This document shows, in pieces, positions 16,592 through 26,600 of a stretch of DNA of 64,000 bases (position 1 is its first letter; every line of letters begins with the position of its first letter). Under the pieces are notes generated by a model. The model was not told the origin of the DNA. It did no database searches and was given only the letters and a program-made list of their open reading frames with translations. The stretch covers positions 124,001 through 188,000 of the forward strand of contig NZ_BMZF01000002.1 in NCBI RefSeq assembly GCF_014652655.1, written 5' to 3'. Source of the stretch: Paramylibacter ulvae. GTDB taxonomy: Bacteria; Pseudomonadota; Alphaproteobacteria; Rhodobacterales; Rhodobacteraceae. Both the position numbers and the translations under genes were made by a program.

Positions 16592-17404
16592 ATGAACACG
16601 AAAGGGAAATTAAAACTCGCACTTGGCACTGCAACCGATTATGTCGCGCCACATTTTGTTGAAAATCACACCAATACCGCGCCCACTGGATGGCGGTTAA
16701 ACGTGATCAAAGCCGTGTTATTTTCGCGCCTGCAACACACGATCCGTGCCCATGATACATCGGCCACCCAAGATGCACATTTTTCATTTTGGAACAATAT
16801 CACCACCGCAGATTATTTTGACAAAGCAACCAATCGATTTGGGCTGTGGTTTTTGGGTGCGCATAAACCCATCGTTGATAAAATCCACCAATTGCACCAC
16901 GCATTACCGTTTAAACGCATTGTTGAAATTGGATGCGGCGATGGGCAGGTTCTGAACTATTTTGCGCAAAACCTTGATGGTTTGGATGAATTGATCGGCA
17001 TTGATATAAATGCCGCTGTTTTGGAACAAAATCGCCAAAAATATGCAGATATCGAAAAAATCAAATTTATCGCAGGCAATGCCGAAGATCATTACGATCT
17101 GGTCTCTCAGGACAACACATTGGTGTTTGTTTATGGCGGCGTCTTGGAATATTTTTCCCAAGATGCGGTGCAAACCCTGTTTCGCCAAATGCTCGCCCAT
17201 AAAAATAGCGTGATTGCGTTTGTGGAACCCATCGCGGATGATCACAATCTGGCGCAACAACCAAGGTCATATATTTTTGGTCCCGACGATTCATTTTCGC
17301 ATAATCATGCATGGCTCGCCAAACAGGTTGGGCTTTCGGTTTTGTTCAACGAACAAACCCGCACCGATGATATTCGTTGGGTCATGTGTATTTGCGCGAA
17401 CTGA
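16592..17404 (+). CDS. SAM-dependent class I methyltransferase
   Basis: 270 residues, soluble. After an N-terminal extension of about 105 residues, motif I VEIGCGDGQVL begins the Rossmann core, followed by the acidic ribose-binding residue in IGIDINAAVL and a motif IV-like TLVFVYGGVLEYF. The best-spaced GGGAGG of the region (16580-16585) precedes ATG 16592. It sits just upstream of the NRPS-PKS on the same strand and could methylate its product or a precursor; a role in polysaccharide methylation is an alternative. The substrate cannot be predicted from sequence. Confidence 0.8.
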   Translation: MNTKGKLKLALGTATDYVAPHFVENHTNTAPTGWRLNVIKAVLFSRLQHTIRAHDTSATQDAHFSFWNNITTADYFDKATNRFGLWFLGAHKPIVDKIHQLHHALPFKRIVEIGCGDGQVLNYFAQNLDGLDELIGIDINAAVLEQNRQKYADIEKIKFIAGNAEDHYDLVSQDNTLVFVYGGVLEYFSQDAVQTLFRQMLAHKNSVIAFVEPIADDHNLAQQPRSYIFGPDDSFSHNHAWLAKQVGLSVLFNEQTRTDDIRWVMCICAN

Positions 17405-17455
17405 TGCAAAGGGGTTTACGGATGCCCAAACCCAAGGTTAATATAATTGTAAGAC

Positions 17456-17471
17456 TGTGCGAAATGTCACT
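17456..17471 (+). promoter_or_regulatory. Near-match to the CRP/FNR-like palindrome upstream of the NRPS-PKS
   Basis: TGTGCGAAATGTCACT differs by one base (C for A) from TGTGA-N6-TCACT. It lies 149 bases before the NRPS-PKS start. The same 216-base gap also has two further TCACT-containing stretches at about 17500 and 17570 but no second half-site. Confidence 0.35.
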
Positions 17472-17620
17472 GAATCCAACATTACGATGGGTCACTCTGT
17501 CAAAGTTGCACTGAATTTTTATATGCCTATTACCGCCTTTATAACCTCGGCTATTTTGCCAAATTATATCACTGTTTGAATACCACGCCTTTTCTGGCCT
17601 ATGAGCGAAATTGATTTAAA

Positions 17621-20600
17621 ATGAACATCCAAGACAAAACCAAAAACAGCGCTTACAACGCTGATGTTATCACGTGTTTTCAAAAGGTTGTGAAAAAATC
17701 GCCCAAGCGTACAGCGCTTGAAAGCGGTGATTTGTCCATCAATTATGCACAGCTGGATCGCGCATCAAACATCGTTGCACAACAGCTTTTGGATGCGGGC
17801 GCGAAACAGGGTGATTTAATTGGGCTGTCTTGTGCGAAATCCCCCGAAACCATCATTGCGATTCTTGCGATTCTGAAACTGGGTGCGGGGTATGTTCCCC
17901 TGCCCGATTATTACCCCGCCGACAGAATCGCGACCATTGTTGATGCCACGGGCATGACACATGCGCTGGGATCAATTGATGCATTGGCAAAAACCGATGT
18001 AAATATACTTCCGTTTTTAGCGGCTAATCAGATCCCAACGCGGGCCAAAAAATTCACATCTGCAACCGTTGCACCCGATGATACGGCCTATGTCATGTTC
18101 ACGTCTGGGTCCACGGGCACACCCAAGGGTGTTGTGGTGCCTCATCGTGCGATTACGCGGTTGGTCATTGATCAAAATTTCATGGTTTTAGACGCGAAAC
18201 AGCGCATTTTGCAAAATTCACCTCTGGCATTTGACGCCGCCACATTGGAAATTTGGGGTGCGATATTAAACGGTGGTGCATTGATCGTACCCCAAGACGA
18301 TAATTTAACCCTGCGTGGGCTGGGCGAAATTTTGCGTGATAAAAAGATCACCGCGACATGGCTCACGGCGGGATTATTCCATGCAATGGCGGATGAACGC
18401 CCCGCTGACCTTGCACCTTTAAAACAATTGCTAACAGGTGGGGATATTGTATCCCCCGTCAAGGCAGCAGTGGTGCGCAAACATTGCCCCCATTTGGTCA
18501 TGATCAACGGATATGGGCCAACGGAAAACACAACATTTACGTGTTGTCACACGATCACGGATGCCAATATGGCTTCGGATAAACCCCTGCCCATCGGCAA
18601 ACCAATATCGGGCACTCAAGTTTACATCGTTGATGAAACACTTAACCAATTGCCCCTTGGGCAAAGTGGCGAATTGGTTTGTGCGGGTGCTGGTCTTGCA
18701 CTTGGCTATTTGAACCGTTCTGATTTGACAGAAGCGGCATTTGTCACTGCGCCTTGGGACAATGATGTCAAACTTTATCGCACAGGTGACATGGCGCATT
18801 TGGATAAAGAAGGAAACGTCATTTTCGAAGGGCGCATTGATACACAAGTCAAGGTGCGCGGATACCGCGTGGAATTGGGTGAAATCGAAGCTGGTTTAGA
18901 GGCTTATGAGGGCATCAATTCGGCATGTGTCATCGCCAAATCGGGCGCGGATAGTGCCGATAAAACCATCATTGCATTTTATGTGGGCGATAAATCAATC
19001 ACCGCGCAAGATTTGCAAAAACACATTGCTGGCATTGTGCCCGATTATGCGATCCCATCACGCTTTGTCGCGATGGACGAACTGCCCTTGAATCCCAATG
19101 GCAAGTTGGATCGCAAAGGGTTGGCCACCATGAAAATCCCCGCCGCGCTCCCATCCGCACCCAAAAAATCCGGTGGCAACGCACATCAGGTGGAGAACCT
19201 GATCGCCGATGTTTTTGCAGAGATTTTGCAACAGCCAAATCCGGATCGTCATGCGAATTTCTTTGATCTGGGGGCAAGCTCGCTTCATATCGCGCGTGCG
19301 CATGAACGCATCGAAACCAATTTGGATCGTCAATTTGCGATCACGGATTTTTTCCTCCATTCCACAATCACCGCACTGGCCACACATCTGGCCGCCGATC
19401 CTGTGGCCGTGGCGGCGAAACCCAAACGTGCAAATGTTGATGATAATCTTTTTGCCATCGTTGGCATGGCGGGGCGTTACCCTGGTGCGAACAGTGTTGA
19501 TGAATATTGGAATGCATTGCTGGATGGGCGCGAGTTGATTTCGCATTTTTCCGATGATGAATTGGAAATCAACCCACGCGCCGAAAACCCAAATGCGCCA
19601 TATGTGAATTCACGCGGCATGATGCCCGATGTGAAAATGTTTGATGCGCGCCATTTTGGTATCCCCCCGCGCGAAGCGGAACAAATGGACCCACAGCATC
19701 GGATATTGCTAGAGGTTGCGCAAACCGCACTCGAAGACGCCAAAGTTGACCCTGATAAATTCGATGGCAAGATCGGAATTTTCTGTGGCTCATCGCAAAA
19801 CTCTTACTTGTTGAACAATCTAATGTCGGCACCGGGTGCGACGCGCAAATATGCATCCACCTATCCTGTTGAAAATTTCGGCGTACTGTTTGGCAATGAC
19901 AAAGATTTCATCGCCACGCGCATTGCGTATAAATTAAATCTGCGCGGCCCCGCCGCCACGGTTTTATGCGCCTGTTCCACATCATTGGTCGCGGTTGCAC
20001 AAGCTTGCGAAAGTTTGCGTAATGGCACCGCTGATATGGCGCTGGCGGGGGGTGTTTCGATCACCCTTCCATCCAAACGCCCCTATCAATATTTGCCCGA
20101 CGGCATGGCATCCGCTGATGGCCATTGCCGCACGTTTGATGCAGATGCATCTGGCACGGTATTTGGCGATGGCGCGGGTTTGGTTGTTGTGCGCCGCTTA
20201 CAAGATGCGATTGACGATGGTGATGATATCGTTGCCGTCATTCGCGGATTTTCGATCAATAACGATGGTTCGGAAAAGGTCGGATATGCCGCTCCATCCA
20301 TCAAAGCACAGGCCGAGGTTATCAAAGACGCCCAAGCCGCCGCAGGCATTGATGCACGTTCCATCGGCTATATCGAAGCACACGGCACGGGCACGCCATT
20401 GGGTGATCCGATCGAATTTGCCGCCCTGAACCAAGCGTTCAGCGCCAGCACTTCGGACAAGGGTTTTTGCGCCATCGGATCGGCCAAAACCAATGTCGGC
20501 CATTTGGATATCGCAGCAGGCGTCACAGGGTTGATCAAAACCGCGATGACATTGAAAACGGGGCAAATCCCGCCACTGTTGCATTACAAATCGCCAAACA

Positions 20601-23600
20601 AGAACATCAATTTTGATGATTCCGCATTTTATCCTGTGACCAAACGTATTGATTGGAAAACGGATGCAAAAACCCCGCGCCGCGCGGGCATCAGCGCCTT
20701 TGGCGTGGGTGGCACCAATATCCATATGATTTTGGAACAGCCCCCTGTGATGAAATCGGTGAAACCACCAAAGTTAACGGGGCCACAGATTTTCCCCGTT
20801 TCGGCCAGCTCCAAAGACGCGCTAAAGGCGACAATCGCCAATTTGGGCGCATTTGCCAAGGAAAATGGAAAAGCTGCCCCTGCCGCCATTATTCAACAGT
20901 TGTTGAACAATCGCCATGATTACAATCAACGCGCGGTTTTGGTGGGTGATGGCATGAATGGCCTGTCCGATGCTGCGGATAATTTTTCGGGCGTATCCCA
21001 CGGTGCTGGTCGCTGGGACAAAATCGCGATGATGTTCCCCGGGCAAGGTGCGCAACATGTGGGCATGGCCAAGGATTTATATGAAAACGAAACTGTGTTT
21101 CGCGAAGCCTTGGACATCTGTGCCGCCCTGTTGAAAGACGAAACAGGCATTGATCTGTTAAAAATCATTCACGCCCCCGCAAAAGACGCGGAAAAAATGA
21201 CGGAAAAATTAAAGGATACCGCGATTGCGCAACCTGCGATTTTTTCCATCAGCTATGCATTGGCAAAACAATGGGCGCATTGGGGGGTGAATCCCGATGC
21301 GATGATGGGGCATTCAATCGGTGAATTTGCCGCCGCCACCATTGCTGGGATTTTTGCCCTGCCTGATGCAATTAAATTGATCGCACTGCGCGGTCGGCTT
21401 ATGGCCGATTTGCCCCGTGGTGTGATGATTTCGGTGCGTGCATCGGAAAATGACATTCTGCCCTATTTGGGCGACGATATTGATCTGGCCGCCGTCAATG
21501 GCGCACAACTGTGTGTGATTTCTGGCCCGAAGAGCGCGGGCAAGGCGGCCACGAAAAAGCTAGAGGATGCGGGATTCGTTTGTTCCGAACTTCACACAAG
21601 CCATGCGTTCCATTCCCATATGATGGACCCCGCGTTGGATGATTTCCGCGCGGTCGTTTCCAAAATGGAATTGAATGCACCGCGCATCCCGATCATGTCC
21701 ACAGTCACGGGCGATTGGTTGACCGAAATCGAGGCAACCGACCCCGATTATTGGGCCATGCATATGCGCCGCCCCGTGCGGTTTTTCGATGCGATGCAAC
21801 GGTTCTGGGCCGAAGGCACGCATGTGATGCTGGAATCTGGCCCGGGGCGCACGCTGGCGACATTGGCTGGGCAAAACCCCGATCGTGGGTCAAAACAACC
21901 CGCGTTATCATCCCTGCCCCATGCGCAATCCACCAATGCCAATTCGCATACCACCATGTTGGAAAGTTTCGGCAATCTGTGGGCGGTGGGTTACAGCGTG
22001 GATTGGACACGGATTTACCCTGATATGGCAGGCTGGCCAATTATGAAATCATCGGTGACATTGCCAAGCTATCCGTTCCAACGCAAAGAATTCTGGATTG
22101 ATCCCGTTATTGTTGATGCAACTGCTGTTTCAACCACCGCATTGGCAGCGGATGAACCCGTGGTGGAATCCGCCCCTGTGGAACGCGATGCAAATATCGC
22201 GGTCAAGGAAATGTTGTCCGAATTATCGGGGCTGGATGTCGATGAAATCGACGATACGGCGTCATACCTTGAACTTGGGTTTGATTCACTGTTGTTGACC
22301 CAAGCAACGAAAGAATTGTCCGATCAGTTTAGCGTCACGGTGACCCTGCGCCAATTGATGGATGATCTGGCGCGCCTTGATCTGTTGGTGGAATATGTGC
22401 GCGAACATGGCAATCTTGGGTCTGGTGCACCTGCGGATAAAACCCCGCTGGCGGAAATGACACAGATCGACAAGGGCGAAGAAGAGTCCGCCACGCCAAG
22501 CTCTGCCCCCACCACCAATATTGATCGCGAAGATCATGCGGATGAGCTGAACAAACAACAACGCGCCCATATCGCGGCATTGACCAAACGCTTTGTGGCA
22601 AAGACGCAAAAATCCAAGGATCTGACAGCGAAACATCGTTTTGCCCATGCTGATCCGCGCACGGCATCTGGTTTTAATCGCCTGTGGAAAGAAATCGTTT
22701 ATCAAATCGTCACCGTGAAATCCAAAGGTTCGCGCCTGTTGGATGTGGATGGCAATGAATATATTGATATTCTCAACGGCTTTGGCCCCGGATTTTTGGG
22801 GCATGGCGCCGATAATATCGTCGAGGCCGTGCAACACCAATTGCACGAAGGTTTCGAGGTCGGGCCACAAAGTCTTGCCGCGATGGAAGCGGCGGAATTA
22901 TTCTGCGAAGTCACCGGCAACGATCGCACCAGTTTTGTCTGTACAGGGTCAGAGGCCGTATATGCCGCCATGCGTTTGGCGCGTACATGCACCGGGCGCG
23001 ACAAGGTTGTGATGTTTGCCCGCGATTACCACGGTAATTTTGACGAGGTTCTGGTACGCGGTGTGAACACCAAATCTGGCCCCAAAACCATGCCACTGGC
23101 CCCTGGCATCCCACGAGATGCAGTGAAAAACGTGGTTGTTTTACCATACGGTAGCCCCGAGGCGCTGGATTACATCAAGGCACATGCCCATGAACTGGCC
23201 GCCGTGATGGTGGAACCTGTCCAAAGCCGCCGCCCAGAATTCCGCCCCCATGATTTCATCCGCACTGTGCGCAAACTGACCCGCGATGCGGGTGCATTGT
23301 TTATTTTTGACGAAGTTGTCACAGGTTTTCGTTTCGGCCCACGCGGCGCACAAGATTATTACGGCATAGATGCCGATCTTGTCACATATGGCAAGGTCAT
23401 TGGTGGTGGCATGCCACTGGGCGTTGTATCGGGCAAGGCCGAATATATGGACACCTTCGATGGCGGGCAGTGGCAATATGGGGATGATAGTTTCCCCAAC
23501 GCACCCGTAACATTTTTCGCGGGTACATTCGTGCGCCATCCCCTTGCCATGGCCAGCGTTAAGGCGATGTTGCAATTTTTCAAATCCCAACCTGATTTTT

Positions 23601-26600
23601 TCTGGAAAACGGTGAACGCCAAGGGTGATAAATTGGCGGGAAGCGTGGATAAATGGTTTGCCGATAATGACATGCCATTTCAAATGCCCAACTGTGGGTC
23701 ATTGATGTATCTGCGCATTGGCGAAGATCAGAAATACGGCGGATTGCTCGGCGCAAATATGCGCGAACGTGGGGTGTTTTTCCTTGAAGGTTTCCCATCC
23801 TATATGACGGCGGCCCATGATGACGAAGACATCGAATATGTGGTTGATGCGATCAAGGATTCCGCGCTTGAACTGCGCGCGGCTGGTTTATTGGTTGGGC
23901 GCGAAGCGGTTGAATATGACGGCCCGCGTGTGTCCGCACCCCCTGCCCGATTGGCATTGCCAGATGGCGCAGAACGCATTGCGCATCAAATGGCGAACCC
24001 GCCAAAAACGCTACGTGTTCCCACAACAGAGGCACAGCGTGAAATCTGGGCGGCGATGATTGTCACGCCAGAGGTCACACCCGCATATAACGAAAGTGTC
24101 ACGCTAAAAATGCACGGCGTTGTGGATGCGCAAAAGCTACGCGAAGCAACCGAAACCGTATTTGCCCGCCATGATGCCTTGCGCACCACATTTTCGCCCG
24201 ATGGCATGTTCATGCAAATTTCCCCGACCAGTGACGTACAGGTCTTGATGGTGGATATGCAGGATCTAACACCTGCACAGCGCAAAAACCGATTTGATCA
24301 AATCATCTTGGACGAGGTGAACGAACCTTTTGATATGCAATCAGGGCCCTTTGTGCGCGCCCAATTGATCAGCAATTCAAAAACCGATCATAATCTGATC
24401 ATCACCGCGCATCACATCGTGTGCGATGGCTGGTCGATTGATGTGATCATGCGCGATATTGGTGCGGTATATTCTGCGTTGATGTTGGGCGAAAACCCAA
24501 GCTTGCCCCCGGCACAAAGCATCATTTCATATTCCCGCGCCGAAGAAGAATGGAACCGCACAGAAGAAGCGGCGCAATCGCGTGCATACTGGCTAAACCA
24601 ATTTGAACAAGCACCACCTGTTTTGGATATCCCAACGGATAAACCCCGTGGTGCGCAAAAATCCGTGCGCGGTGCGCGCGCTGATCGTGAAATTGATGCC
24701 GCACTTACCGCGCGTTTGCGCAAATTGGCAGCGTCCCAAAACAGCACATTCGTTAACACCCTGTTGGCGGCGTATAAAATCTATATCGCGAAATTGGCGG
24801 ATGTGGATGACATCACCATTGGTTTACCTGCATCGGGTCAGGCGGCACGAGGCATGGATACGGTTGTGGGCCACTGTGTGAACCTGTTGCCGATCCGCAC
24901 GCAAATTGATTGGGATGACAGCTTTGAAACCTATCTCAAACATGTGCGCACCACATTGTTGGATGGGTTTGAACATCAAAACTATACCTTTGGGGCGTTG
25001 ATCAAGGAATTGAAAATCAAACGCGATCCCAGCCGCGTGATGCTGGTACCAGCAATTTTCAACATTGATAACGGGATTGATTTATCGTCCATGTCATTTG
25101 GCGATGTGGATACGGAGTTTGTTACCAATCCGCGCAGCTATGAACATTTTGAAATCTATCTGAATGTGACGGATAACCGCGACACGGTTTATACCGAATG
25201 GAGCTATGCCGCCGACCTGTTTGATGCGGCAACGATTGAACGCCATATCACCAATTTTATCGCGTTGTTGGATCAGCTTTGTGATCATCCGGATCAGGCG
25301 CTGAATTCATTTGATACGCAATCGGATGCGGATCGCAAAACCTTGTTGAACGATTGGCAAGGCGCGGTGGTGGATTATCCGCGTGATACCAATCTGGGTG
25401 CAATGTTTGATAAAATCGTCGCCAAATCACCCGGGATGATTGCGCTGGCACATGATGGGCATGTGAAATCATACAGCGATTTGGACAATATGGTGAACGC
25501 CATCGCAGGGCAAATGCACGACATGGGCGTGAAGCAGGGCGATACGGTTGGCATTTGTTTGCACCGCTCGTTTGATCTGGTCGCAACCATGTTGGCGGCA
25601 TTCCGTTTGGGCGCGGCATATGTTCCGCTTGCCCCGAATAATCCCAAGGATCGTTTGGATTATATGGCATCCGATGCGCGATGTGCATTGGTTGTATCAA
25701 CACATGCGTTGGCAAAAACCTTGCCGTTTGACACCACGCTATTTGTTGATGATGTGGATAGGTCCAAGGCCAAGCCGATCAAACAGGCGAAAATTTCCGC
25801 AACCGATACGGCCTATGTTGCCTATACCTCTGGTTCCACAGGGCGGCCCAAGGGGGTGATGGGCACCCATCGCGCCACGATCAACCGTTTCAATTGGATG
25901 TGGAACACATTCCCGTTTGAAGACGGCGAAGTCATGTGCCAGAAAACCGCAATTTCATTTGTGGATAGCATCTGGGAAATCTTTGGCCCGCTGTTGGCGG
26001 GTGTGCCACAGGTGATCATTGATGATGACACCGTCAAAGACCCCGCCGCATTATTCGCCCTGCTTGGTGCACAAAATGTCACCCGCCTGTTGGTGGTGCC
26101 ATCATTGCTACGTGCGATTTTGAACAGCAAAATTGATATGTCCGCGACATGTCCCAACATGCGTTTGTTGTTCACATCTGGCGAACGGCTTGGCCCTGAT
26201 TTGGCGCGTCGTTTCTTGGACGCCGCACCCAATATCACGCTGGTGAACCTGTATGGAAGTTCTGAGGTCGCCGCCGATGTGACCTGTGAAATCATTACGG
26301 AACTGGGCGATCACGATGTGCCCATCGGGCGCCCCATTGATAATGCACGCCTTTATGTGTTGGGCAAAAACCAAACGCCGGTGCAAATTGGTGAAATGGG
26401 TGAATTATATGTGGGCGGTGATGTTCTGGCCGCGGGATATTTCAATCAGCCAGAATTGACCGACGAGCGGTTTGTCCCCGATCCCTTTGTGGATGGAGAT
26501 GGAATGATGTTCGCCACGGGTGATCTGGTGCGATACCTGTCTGATGGGCGATTGCTCTATGAAGGGCGGCGCGATGATCAGGTGAAAATTCGCGGCTATC

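Noticed and set aside
22286-22870. Long antisense frames inside the NRPS-PKS gene
   Set aside because: Their translations lack ribosome binding sites and known motifs and mirror the codon pattern of the plus-strand domains; the main frame is unbroken.
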